Source: G963663365 sp963663365 (GTDB lineage Bacteria; Hinthialibacterota; Hinthialibacteria; Hinthialibacterales; G963663365). Taken from it: a DNA stretch of 64,000 bases. Position numbers and translations under genes: made by a program. The DNA lies in the NCBI GenBank assembly GCA_963663365.2, contig CAXXIH010000004.1, forward strand, positions 1,054,001 to 1,118,000, read 5' to 3'. The notes beneath the pieces are model-generated. The model was not told the origin of the DNA. It saw nothing but the letters and a program-made list of their open reading frames with translations, and did not search any database. Shown here piece by piece: positions 56,135 through 64,000 of the stretch; within the stretch, counting starts at the first letter, position 1; each line of letters opens with the position of its first letter.

Positions 56135-57948
56135 TTCTCTCCTCCGTTCTTCGTGACTGTTTCCGGCTCAGGAGGACAGAAGGTGACGATGGTATCGCCT
56201 TCTTCAACTTCCGGCGGATGTTCAGCAGAATTGAAGCGTAAATTACCATCCGGGGACATGACAAGAATCAGCTTGGCATCCGGGCGCGAGGCGAGGTACC
56301 GACCCAGATCGTATTCTTTGGTGAGGCGTGTTTTTGAGATTCTCCAGCCCTCAAAGCAGAGACGGATCAGTTCGTCATAACCCATACCATCGCCAAAGAG
56401 GATACGTCCCTGCAATGTATAGCTGAGGCTTTTTGGGGCATTGCCGGCTTCTTCAGTAGAGAGTTGAAATACCCGGTCACGGCCGTACTCCGGGGCAAAT
56501 TGGGAACAAATCAAAGCGTTATAAGCATCGTTATTGGCTGCCGCGAGAATGTATCCGAAACGGTTGAGTTGCAGTGTGTATTCGGCATGTTCCGAGAGGA
56601 TTTCGGTGTAGGCGATAGGCACGCCCAAGAGACGGGCGTCCTTAAGGCGTTGCCAGGAGGTGTCGCACAGCACGACCGGGATTTTCATTTGCTGCAGGAC
56701 ATTCGCCAGCTGGGTGGTCCATGGCGAGCCACCGGCGATCAGCACACCGGGCCGTTCTGTCGCGGTGAGGCCCAGCCGTCGTGCCAGCCAACTGATACTG
56801 AAACCATGCGCCGCCACCGTGGCAAATACAATTCCGAACGAAAGCGGGATCAACATCATGCCATCGGGATAACCATGCTCTACCAGGACGATGGCAAAGA
56901 AGCCGGAGATCGCCACGGCGACAACACCCCGGGGGGCAATCCAGGCAATAAATAACCGCTCTTTCCAGCTGAGTTCTGTTCCGAGCATGGCGATAAAGAC
57001 AGTCAACGGCCGTACAATAAAAAGTACGGCGAGGATAAAGAACACAAACTTGAGGTTAATTGCTTTGATAACGGATGGTTCCAGGGTGGCGGTTAAAATA
57101 ACGAAAAGACCCGAAGTCAGGACGATGGTGATGTATTCTTTGAACCGGCGGATTTCTTCTATTGAGGCGATGCGTGAATTGGCGAGGGTCATGCCGAGCA
57201 CGGTGACAGACACCAGCCCGGTCTCTTCTTGGATCATATTTCCCGCTTCATAAAATACCAAAACACAACAGAGAATGGTTGGCGCTTTTAGGAATTCCGG
57301 AACCAATCCACGGGTGAAAGCGAATGCCAGGAATCGTCCGCCGGCATAACCGACCGCACCGCCGGCGAGCGCTTTCGCTGTTAGCAGCAGACTGGTTTTC
57401 AGGAGTTCCGGCTCCCCTGCGGATACGGTGATGTACTCCAATACAAAAACCGCGAGAAGCGCGCCCACCGGATCATTGATGATCCCCTCCCATTTGAGAA
57501 TCGCTGCCGGGCGTGATGAGAGGTTGGCCTGCCGCAGGAGGGGCATGATGACGGTGGGGCCGGTCACGACCAGAATACCCGCAAACAACACCGCCACCGG
57601 CAGAGAAAGTCCGGCCACGTAATAGGCGGCCAGCGAGCCCAAAAGCCAGCCGAGCGGCACCCCGATCAGGATCAAGCGTGTGACCGGTTTGCCGGTTCCG
57701 TGCAGCTCTCTGAAATTTAGATTGAGGCCGCCTTCGAATAAGATTACGCTGACAGCGACGGCGATAATCGGCCGCAGCATTTCTCCGAAATCCTCGGCCG
57801 GATGCAATAGGCCCAAGACGGGACCGGCGAAGATCCCGGCGGCAGACATGAGCACAATGGCCGGGAGACGGAACCGCCAGGCAAACCACTGCGCGCCGAC
57901 GCCCAGTGCGCCAATCAGCGCGATTTTGAATACGAGATGACCTTCCAT
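56131..57948 (-). CDS. CPA1-type cation:proton antiporter with TrkA-like C-terminus
   Basis: A 605-aa inner-membrane Na+(K+)/H+ antiporter. The N-terminal ~390 residues hold 12-13 helices with the conserved Asp pair of CPA1 in EGIINDPVGALLA (about residues 160-172). The cytoplasmic C-terminus is TrkA-like: VLIAGGSPWTTQLANVLQ nucleotide-binding loop, then LGRYLASRPDAKLILV and GDTIVTFCPP. It likely controls cytoplasmic pH or ion balance; which ion is unknown. LapA-like gene overlaps the stop by 4 bases. Confidence 0.85.
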   Translation of the reverse strand: MEGHLVFKIALIGALGVGAQWFAWRFRLPAIVLMSAAGIFAGPVLGLLHPAEDFGEMLRPIIAVAVSVILFEGGLNLNFRELHGTGKPVTRLILIGVPLGWLLGSLAAYYVAGLSLPVAVLFAGILVVTGPTVIMPLLRQANLSSRPAAILKWEGIINDPVGALLAVFVLEYITVSAGEPELLKTSLLLTAKALAGGAVGYAGGRFLAFAFTRGLVPEFLKAPTILCCVLVFYEAGNMIQEETGLVSVTVLGMTLANSRIASIEEIRRFKEYITIVLTSGLFVILTATLEPSVIKAINLKFVFFILAVLFIVRPLTVFIAMLGTELSWKERLFIAWIAPRGVVAVAISGFFAIVLVEHGYPDGMMLIPLSFGIVFATVAAHGFSISWLARRLGLTATERPGVLIAGGSPWTTQLANVLQQMKIPVVLCDTSWQRLKDARLLGVPIAYTEILSEHAEYTLQLNRFGYILAAANNDAYNALICSQFAPEYGRDRVFQLSTEEAGNAPKSLSYTLQGRILFGDGMGYDELIRLCFEGWRISKTRLTKEYDLGRYLASRPDAKLILVMSPDGNLRFNSAEHPPEVEEGDTIVTFCPPEPETVTKNGGEK

Positions 57949-58191
57949 TGCCGGTTCCGTTCAGCCCGCCCTAGAGATGGGCATTGGGTTGGTTCGATAG
58001 TCTAAACGTATGAAAATCGGGGGGCTAATGCAATCAACCAAGGGCCAATTGGGACGGAGATTTGCTTCTGCAGCCGTGGCGGGAGAGGGAAGCTGAGCTG
58101 ATGAGATATGCTCTGTCCCGTGCATACGTGAATTGTATCTCTGGCCGCCTGCGTATTGAAGCAGGTTCGCGGCGAACAGGTGAAAAGTTTT

Positions 58192-58749
58192 TTAATGCCA
58201 TTCGTCTCTAAGTATGCCGTACAGTTCCAGGTCTTCGTATTTGTCCCATTTTTTAACGTGCTGTCTACGTGTGCCTTCATGGGTCATGCCCAGTTTTTGC
58301 ATAACACGTCCCGAAGCGGGATTGCGTGAGAAAAATACAGCGTGGACTCGGATCAAATCATATTCATCGAACGCATACTGCATTACGGCACGGGCGGCTT
58401 CGGTGCAATAGCCTTGGTTCCAATAAGGCTTCCCGATCCAATACCCCAGCTCCGCCTGATGTCCTTTGACGATGTCTCGAAAGCCAATGGCGCCGATCAG
58501 AGTGCCGCAAGGTTTTAGGGTGATGGCGAAGTTCACCTCTTGCGCCTTATCGAAAGCATCCTGATGTGTGGAAATCCATTCCTCGGCCATACCATCCTCA
58601 TAGGGGTGAGGGATCACACCGGTCGTATCGGCTATCGCCCAATCACCGGCGAGGCGTTGCACTTCCGGGGCATCTTTCAGTCCAAAGGGCCGGAGAACCA
58701 ATCGTTCCGTTTCAAGTTTGGGTATCGGTTTCATGGTTTTTATGTTCAC
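58192..58749 (-). CDS. GNAT N-acetyltransferase (RimJ/RimL-like)
   Basis: A 185-aa acetyltransferase. The opening LETERLVLRPFGLKDAPEV, the acetyl-CoA loop GYWIGKPYWNQGYCTEAARA and the closing NPASGRVMQKLGMTHEGTRR are typical of RimJ/RimL-type GNAT enzymes. The substrate (ribosomal protein, amino acid or drug) is not predictable. The annotated GTG at 58749 has GAGG 8 bases upstream; ATG at 58734 is an alternative. The 57949-58191 gap holds nothing recognisable. Confidence 0.8.
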   Translation of the reverse strand: MNIKTMKPIPKLETERLVLRPFGLKDAPEVQRLAGDWAIADTTGVIPHPYEDGMAEEWISTHQDAFDKAQEVNFAITLKPCGTLIGAIGFRDIVKGHQAELGYWIGKPYWNQGYCTEAARAVMQYAFDEYDLIRVHAVFFSRNPASGRVMQKLGMTHEGTRRQHVKKWDKYEDLELYGILRDEWH

Positions 58750-58802
58750 CTATTTGGCCTCGCAAGATAAGTGTCTTTTGGTGCGTTATGGGTAATTGCA
58801 GG

Positions 58803-58837
58803 AACTCCTGTCATGTTTTGGCGATATCCGAGTATAA
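58803..58837 (+). promoter_or_regulatory. ECF-type promoter element shared with the sigma gene
   Basis: AACTCCTGTCATGTTTTGG, then 8 variable bases, then GAGTATAA at 58830-58837. The same 19 bases and GAGTATAA occur at 63007-63041 before the ECF sigma gene, with a different 8-base insert. TGTCAT and GTATAA are 17 bases apart, a plausible -35/-10 pair. It is 105 bases upstream of the 58942 gene. Confidence 0.65.
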
Positions 58838-58941
58838 ATAGTAAGTGCAAGAATTTGATGGACGATTTCATGAATTTTAGGACCGGCTTCTATCGAGAGC
58901 CGTATTTTTGCTTGAACTGTTGAGCGAAGGGGAAAGGCAGT

Positions 58942-61701
58942 ATGCGTGCCTGGGCGTGGTCTGTTCTCGTTATCCTTATTTTCCTGGTCTTTGGATTGGT
59001 ACTCGTTTTCGATAGCGATGAGCCCCATATGGGATTGGTGCAGGCCGTAGAACTCGAAGTAGAAGAGGGGGCCGTCGAGTTCGAAGATCAGACCGTTCAT
59101 GCAGGAGAGAAGATAACAGCTGATCCAAATGGCATAACGACCAATCAGACGGCAAATCCAGAGCCGGAAGCCACGCCCGCACAGGCGCTTGTGACTGCGG
59201 CTACAGAGCCAACAACATTACAAACACTAATCAGTGATGCGCTTGAGGTACGTGTCGTGGATGCATTGGGGGATTTGATTTCGGATGCAACGTTGGAGAT
59301 TGCGGGGACGATCTACGATGCGAGCAGCGGGCGGATATCGATTGAAGATTTATCCGAGGGTACGCAGGTTGTTACAGCCCATGCTGAAGGCTATACATCG
59401 TCTTCAAAAACTATCGATATCCCAGCGCGGGAGACTGTCGATATCGAGTTGGAATATACGTGTTCGTTTGTCATCACTGTGCTCGATAACCCGGAGGAGG
59501 GTAAACCGGTCGCGGGCGCAGAAGTGAAACTCTGGGAAGGGCCTGAAGTGCCTCGTCCTGTGGGGCGAACGCTGACGATTAAAATCCATAACAATTTTTG
59601 GGATAATTGGGATGGCGCCATTGTGTTACGGCGAAAGGGCGGAAAGATTCAAGTTACGGACAGTTTGGGTTCTGTCGATAGCCGATTTATGGATCGATCC
59701 CTCAAAGACACCCTTACCGTCACCGGTCTTACCAACGATTTTCATCTCGTGCAGATTCCATCGTTATTACGCCTTTGGGATTCACTAGCCGTGCTTTGTC
59801 TTCCCGGCGAAGATTCCGCAGAAAAACTGAAAATGATTTTTGAGAAAGCTGACAGGACATTTACCGAGTCTTTTTGTATCGCGGAAAAAGAAAAAGGAAA
59901 ATTACTTTCAACGGTTGTGACAAATGCAAATGGTGAATGCGCGTTTCGCGATCTTCCCGCCCGGCTCTATTATGTCACGGTGGAAAGCGGCGATATGACG
60001 AGTTTCGTCCATCCACTTTGTCCAGCCTTTTCGGAGTTAGAAATTCCCCTATTCCCGGAAGATGAAAACGAAATTGTTGTAAGGGCTATCAATGAAGACA
60101 GCACGTTTTGGCGGGAAAGGTCAATATCAGATATTGAGGTCCGCGCCCAAGCGATTGGACGCATGATTATGGTCGCGGGTAAACCTCATGAACGCGGCGG
60201 TGTAAGTGTAAAACCTCTGCCACGCGGCGAGTATAAGGTCAGTGTCACACCCCCGGAAAAGGCAAATGTTGTACCCACACAAAAGACAGTGGAGGTTTGT
60301 ATTGAAGAGCCAATTACCCGTGTGGTTGTGCCTTTTAACATGAAAGACAGGTACAAGGTGACCGGGAAGGTCATTCGTGCGGATACAAAACAACCCGTTG
60401 CCGGACACCCGCTACAGCTCTCTTGCGATCTGAACAGAATGACAAGAGAGGAAACTCGAAAGCAAAAAGAGTCATGGAGTCAGCGTGGCCGTACCTACAC
60501 AAAGAAGTTTGCAAAATATGCGGTGACAGAGACCGATCAGAATGGCGAGTTTGAGTTTTATCCGGTGGATAATGGTGAATATCTGATTGAAAATGTGCTG
60601 CTTCCAGAAAAGTTCGATGGTTTTATTCCCGCTCCGCCTCAAAATCAAACGCCTGATAAGGATCCGCATTTCTGGTTGGAGGATGCCGATGTCACCGGAA
60701 TTGAATTCTATGTCATACCCGGGGTGATGACTCATTTTGAAGGGAAAGTGATCTCTGCCGATGGAGAACCGGTGGACCTTGCTAATGTCACTTTGAATGC
60801 GAGCGGGGGCAGTGCGAGAGCTTCTACATATATGGGAGGACATTTTGAGATGGATTTATTTACACCCGTGAGCGATGAATCAGGCACGGGCGTCTTTGAA
60901 GTCATAAAGAAATATCATGGATTAGAAACTAAAACAGTCACGAAAAATAAGCAGCAGTTGAAAGGGACGATTTATGGGCCCGAGGGAGAAATTCACGGTT
61001 CTTTGTCTATTGAGTATGAGCCGGGCAGCGCTGTGGAGAATGTTGTCATTGTCCTCCAACCGGAAACAAGCGGACCTATGCTAAGCGGAGTTATAAAGAC
61101 AAAGGATGGATCGGTTCCTGAGTTCGTTGAGTTTTTTAAGATGCAGGCGAACCAAAAATTGCCGGATCGGAAAAGCAGTAATGCGCGAATTCTGGAAGAT
61201 GGCTCGTATAACATCGATTTAAAAAATTTTCAGCCCGGCCCCTTTATGGTGCAGGTATTTTGCAGCCAACCCAAACCCGTGATAGAAGGAACGGAACGCT
61301 TAAATACTTTTTCTCCCGACCAATATTTCTACCAAAAGGCCGAATTCACGCTCCTCGAGAACACCGAGACTTTGCATCATGATTTCGTTCTGGAAGAGGC
61401 AGGTTATTTTTATGGAAAGATTGTAGACCAAGACTATAAACCTGTCGCCAAGGCGAGCGTGATTGTCTATGACACAGCCGCGCCATCGTATAACGAGGCC
61501 AACATGTTTGGATATCGCTCAACCTGCAAAACAGATGTAAATGGCATGTTTTTGTTGGATGGCATCCGGCGCGATCTTAAATATAAGTTGAAAGTTAGTG
61601 GTCCATCCGGTTCCGGAACTTCATCAGTTGAACTCGACAACCTTGAACCGCCATCGGATAACATCGTAATTCAAGTGAATTTGGAGAAAACAGCGCAATA
61701 A
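58942..61701 (+). CDS. large membrane-anchored carboxypeptidase-regulatory-like protein
   Basis: A 919-aa protein with an N-terminal membrane helix (about 5-25) and the rest outside. The segment after the helix, VELEVEEGAVEFEDQTVHAGE, has the style of a FecR-type beta motif. Then come several carboxypeptidase-regulatory-like (CarboxypepD_reg) beta-sandwich repeats: LEVRVVDALGDLISDATLEI, VTGKVIRADTKQPVAG, FEGKVISADGEPVDLANVTL, and FYGKIVDQDYKPVAKASVIVYD. No peptidase site is visible. GGGGAAAGG lies 5-13 bases before the ATG. It may be a surface or periplasmic partner of the downstream ECF system, since it shares a promoter-like element with the sigma gene; this is inference. Confidence 0.7.
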   Translation: MRAWAWSVLVILIFLVFGLVLVFDSDEPHMGLVQAVELEVEEGAVEFEDQTVHAGEKITADPNGITTNQTANPEPEATPAQALVTAATEPTTLQTLISDALEVRVVDALGDLISDATLEIAGTIYDASSGRISIEDLSEGTQVVTAHAEGYTSSSKTIDIPARETVDIELEYTCSFVITVLDNPEEGKPVAGAEVKLWEGPEVPRPVGRTLTIKIHNNFWDNWDGAIVLRRKGGKIQVTDSLGSVDSRFMDRSLKDTLTVTGLTNDFHLVQIPSLLRLWDSLAVLCLPGEDSAEKLKMIFEKADRTFTESFCIAEKEKGKLLSTVVTNANGECAFRDLPARLYYVTVESGDMTSFVHPLCPAFSELEIPLFPEDENEIVVRAINEDSTFWRERSISDIEVRAQAIGRMIMVAGKPHERGGVSVKPLPRGEYKVSVTPPEKANVVPTQKTVEVCIEEPITRVVVPFNMKDRYKVTGKVIRADTKQPVAGHPLQLSCDLNRMTREETRKQKESWSQRGRTYTKKFAKYAVTETDQNGEFEFYPVDNGEYLIENVLLPEKFDGFIPAPPQNQTPDKDPHFWLEDADVTGIEFYVIPGVMTHFEGKVISADGEPVDLANVTLNASGGSARASTYMGGHFEMDLFTPVSDESGTGVFEVIKKYHGLETKTVTKNKQQLKGTIYGPEGEIHGSLSIEYEPGSAVENVVIVLQPETSGPMLSGVIKTKDGSVPEFVEFFKMQANQKLPDRKSSNARILEDGSYNIDLKNFQPGPFMVQVFCSQPKPVIEGTERLNTFSPDQYFYQKAEFTLLENTETLHHDFVLEEAGYFYGKIVDQDYKPVAKASVIVYDTAAPSYNEANMFGYRSTCKTDVNGMFLLDGIRRDLKYKLKVSGPSGSGTSSVELDNLEPPSDNIVIQVNLEKTAQ

Positions 61702-61726
61702 TGACACGGTTCAAATACCCCCAAGG

Positions 61727-62990
61727 TGAAGCTCCTGCTGAGCTGCTTGATTTGTATAAAAAAAGAATTGTTATCCGGTTCGGCAGGAGCCTTTCAGCAT
61801 CAGCACAGGAGGAGGTAATGAGGCATTCATTTGAACCACGAAAGCACGAAAGGGGTACGAAGGGCACGCCCGGGTACCCCGGTGGTCCCGCTAGAGCGGG
61901 ACTACCGGTCCACGATTTTGGGGTGTATTTGATAAATATTCCTGATCAGCACCCTGCGAGGCCGATACATTTTTTCTTGCGCACTTACAGCGCTTATAAA
62001 TTTAAAATGGTATTTTACCCCGGCTTACGCCTTCGCCGGTCTTTGACCGTCTCAGGCTAAACCGGGGCTATTTCCTTTCGCACCTGTGGTGCTTGGTGTG
62101 GGTGTTTGAGGGAGTTGGTGGATAGGGAGATGCATGTGTATGTATCGCAGACAGCGGCTCGGCAGGAGCCTCGCCCTTGCGCGTGACCGCCGTGGACCTG
62201 ATGCCTACCGGCCCACGATTTCAGGGTCTGGGTGGGACATTTAGATGGTCAACACCCTGCAGGGCAAATTGATATTAGATGATGGTGACGTATGTATCGA
62301 ATAAAAAGCCCCGGAGGGGCGAAAGGCAATAGCCCAGCCTAAGCCCGAGACCGCCAACGGCGGGCGAAGGGTGCCAGGCTGGGTCACCGTCCCCAAAACC
62401 TTCAGCCCTGTAAGGGCGTAAGAAATGGAAATTGATTGATCTTTGGCCGGGAAAACAAGGCTCTTGCGCGCTTACAGCGCTTATAAATTTAAAAGGGTAT
62501 TTTACCCCGGCTTACGCCTTCGCCGGTCTTTGACCGTCTCAGGCTAAACGGGGGCTATTTCCTTTCGCACCTGTGGTGCTTGGTGTGGGTGTTTGAGGGA
62601 GTTGGTGGATAGAGACAAGGTTTTCAAATTGTTGTTTTATTTCTGCGGCCCTTACAGGGTCGGATGTTTTGGTATGCGTTACCCAGGGCGGCGTTTTTCC
62701 GCCTTCGGCGTCCAAACTTGCCCTGGGCTGTATTCTTTTGTCCTTTCAGGACATGGTGTTTTTGTTTGAGAGAGTTTGTGGATGGTGAGAAACGTATGTA
62801 TGTATGGCATTCAGCGGCTCACGAGGACGTTCGCCCTCCCCGCGGCGTGACCGCCGTGGACCTGACGCCTAACGGCTCACGATTTCGGGGTGTATACGTA
62901 AGATTTAGCTGGGAAGCACCCTGCAAAGCAAAGTGGTATTAAAAACGGCTCATCAGGAGATTCGCCCTCCCGCCCGCCATTTTCTGGCAG
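61727..62990. repeat. cluster of interspersed repeats A, B and others
   Basis: A 1.26-kb block of intergenic repeats. GEAPAEL-type sequence at 61727-61800; a third type with CACGAAAGCACGAAAGGGG (61829-61860); B copies at about 61975-62150, 62462-62610 and 62641-62795; A copies at 62150-62265, 62812-62940 and 62944-62975; and another element at 62299-62460 (AAGCCCCGGAGGGGCGAAAG ... AAGGGCGTAAGAA). Frames inside it, such as 61701-62060, are repeat-derived and not genes. It separates the large anchored protein from the sigma gene. Confidence 0.8.
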
Positions 62991-63006
62991 AGGGAGTTTT
63001 TTGGGT

Positions 63007-63041
63007 AACTCCTGTCATGTTTTGGTGGTTTTGGAGTATAA
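63007..63041 (+). promoter_or_regulatory. ECF-type promoter element before the sigma gene
   Basis: AACTCCTGTCATGTTTTGG followed after 8 bases by GAGTATAA, identical in both conserved blocks to 58803-58837. The predicted start of transcription is about 15 bases before the sigma ATG. This layout suggests that the sigma factor drives its own gene. Confidence 0.65.
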
Positions 63042-63063
63042 GTGAATAGGGGTAAAGATCTTT

Positions 63064-63627
63064 ATGGCTGATTCCGGCGACCTCATACAGCGAATGCTCC
63101 GCTCTGAACGATCCAGTTTTGAGGAAATTGTGAAGCTGTATGCCGAAGACGTGTTGCGGCAGTGCTGCTTATTGCTTGGGGACCGGGATGAAGCGCAAGA
63201 TGTGTTGCAGGAAGCGATGCTGCGTCTGGTGCATCTGGTAAAAGCCGGAAAGTTCCGTACCGCGAATGGCTCGATTAAGGGCTTCTTGATGACCGCTTCA
63301 CGGAACCTCTGTTTGGACCGGCTCAAAAAGCGTGTCGACTTTCGCTCCTTGGATGAAGATTGGGTATTGGCCCAAGCCGAACTAAGCACAACTCTAAGCC
63401 CGGACCGGGCCATGGATGCCGCTCGGTTTGAATCGGCTTTCGATAAAGCTCTGACTGAACTGACCGCTGCCCAGCGTGCGGTACTGGTGATGCACGAGCT
63501 CAATGGGGAATCACAGAGCGAAATAGCCGCAACGCTTGGCCTTCATGTGGAGTGTGTCCGTACTCACCTCTACCGGGCCAGAAGAAAGATGCGTCTGCTT
63601 TTAGCGCGATTTGCAGGTGAATTATGA
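63064..63627 (+). CDS. ECF-type RNA polymerase sigma factor
   Basis: A 187-aa sigma factor with only regions 2 and 4, the ECF layout. Region 2 is FEEIVKLYAEDVLRQCCLLLGDRDEAQDVLQEAMLRLVHL (about 18-58). Region 4 is LTAAQRAVLVMHELNGESQSEIAATLGL (about 135-162), followed by VRTHLYRARRKMR. The stop overlaps the next ATG (ATGA at 63624-63627). A promoter-like element shared with the 58942 gene is 23 bases upstream, and an RNA-level AGGGG lies before the ATG. The activating signal is unknown. Confidence 0.92.
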   Translation: MADSGDLIQRMLRSERSSFEEIVKLYAEDVLRQCCLLLGDRDEAQDVLQEAMLRLVHLVKAGKFRTANGSIKGFLMTASRNLCLDRLKKRVDFRSLDEDWVLAQAELSTTLSPDRAMDAARFESAFDKALTELTAAQRAVLVMHELNGESQSEIAATLGLHVECVRTHLYRARRKMRLLLARFAGEL

Positions 63628-64000
63628 ATCCGATGATCACCGACAAACAGGAACTGGAATTTTCGGAACGCTACAGCAGCGGTATCCGTGAAGGACGGGA
63701 CGAAACGGAAAGTTCCGTGTTTCAGGCTTATGCAGCGATTTCCGAGGGGCTGCGGACCTATCCGGCGCCGAATTTGGATGTTTCGGCATTGGCGGAGCGA
63801 ATGGCCCAAGAGATGAAGCTCCATCCGGAGCCGGTTCGTACCCGCCGTAGGGCATGGACCTGGAATCCCGCTCCCGCTTTTGCGGTTGTTTGTGCGGTAT
63901 TGCTGGTGTTCGGATTGGTTCAGCTTGTGCCGCTTCTCTATGTGCCGAATCCCGCCCCGGCCGATTCCATTCTATTTACGACAGGCTCGAAGGCCGCCGA
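63624..64000 (+). CDS. putative anti-sigma factor, N-terminal part (runs off right edge)
   Basis: The start overlaps the sigma stop by 4 bases, so the two are translationally coupled. In the visible 125 codons, residues 1-75 are cytoplasmic, acidic and helical (a likely sigma-binding domain), and residues 80-105 form one membrane helix (PAFAVVCAVLLVFGLVQLVPLL). This sigma-then-single-helix order is that of transmembrane anti-sigma factors. No zinc-type CxxC/HxxxCxxC motif is seen. The C-terminus lies beyond the window, so the periplasmic part cannot be judged. Confidence 0.65.
   Translation, partial: MNPMITDKQELEFSERYSSGIREGRDETESSVFQAYAAISEGLRTYPAPNLDVSALAERMAQEMKLHPEPVRTRRRAWTWNPAPAFAVVCAVLLVFGLVQLVPLLYVPNPAPADSILFTTGSKAA

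Noticed and set aside
61701..62060. 119-codon open frame
   Set aside because: Made of interspersed repeat sequence (GEAPAEL-type and B copy); no ribosome site or family.
1..64000. CRISPR arrays, rRNA, tRNA or complete insertion sequences
   Set aside because: No direct-repeat/spacer arrays, no recognisable tRNA or rRNA motifs and no transposase seen.

Overview
This window reads as a chromosomal segment from an uncultured, flagellated, Gram-negative bacterium with roughly 50% GC. Several traits recur in poorly cultured groups such as Hydrogenedentota, Sumerlaeota, Planctomycetota and Lentisphaerota: secreted proteins with dockerin-like ends, a lamin-tail plus CotH protein, a twin-arginine Gfo/Idh/MocA oxidoreductase, a pseudopilin of the type II secretion class, a PPi-type phosphofructokinase, and families of short interspersed repeats. 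The phylum is a guess from gene style; nothing here fixes it. No tRNA, rRNA, CRISPR array or complete insertion sequence was recognised.

Layout. 0-5.6 kb: the 5' end of a DUF362-like gene, a stretch with clustered DnaA boxes, two HAD phosphatases, a TerB-like protein, the nitrogen regulator PII (glnB), a pilin-like protein and a flavoprotein. 5.7-13.8 kb: one giant secreted protein (about 2690 aa) with an N-terminal metzincin protease motif, four copies of a ~510-residue unit in an A-B-A-B order, and a dockerin-like end. 14.3-27.3 kb: PPi-phosphofructokinase, an exported oxidoreductase, a hybrid histidine kinase, a GT39-type glycosyltransferase, a secreted PHP-domain protein, a stand-alone domain otherwise known from nickel/cobalt transporters, and an unrecognised secreted protein. 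27.5-35.5 kb: a pair of small paralogous helical proteins, purL, an amidohydrolase, and a CotH/lamin-tail protein. 35.8-47.3 kb: a Cys-LRR secreted protein with 21 repeats of exactly 21 residues, purF, an EamA permease, then a flagellar late cluster (fliD, fliS, a TPR-like membrane protein, a GT4 glycosyltransferase) behind a probable sigma-28 promoter. 47.7-58.7 kb: galT, an inositol-monophosphatase-like enzyme, a Nudix hydrolase, an enolase-superfamily enzyme, a YIP1 membrane protein, a lipoprotein, a pseudopilin, a GH43/GH32-like secreted protein, a LapA-like protein with a CPA1 antiporter, and a GNAT acetyltransferase. 58.9-64 kb: a large membrane-anchored carboxypeptidase-regulatory-like protein, a 1.3-kb block of repeats, and an ECF sigma factor with a putative anti-sigma factor that runs off the right edge.

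The strongest new signals are two. First, a promoter-like element (19 identical bases, then 8 variable bases, then an identical GAGTATAA) lies upstream of both the ECF sigma gene and the large anchored protein at 58.9 kb. This suggests an autoregulated sigma/anti-sigma/target regulon. Second, a composite intergenic repeat family (modules A and B) sits in at least five intergenic regions, nearly always within a few bases of a stop codon and mostly between convergent genes. In one case it supplies the stop codon of a glycosyltransferase.
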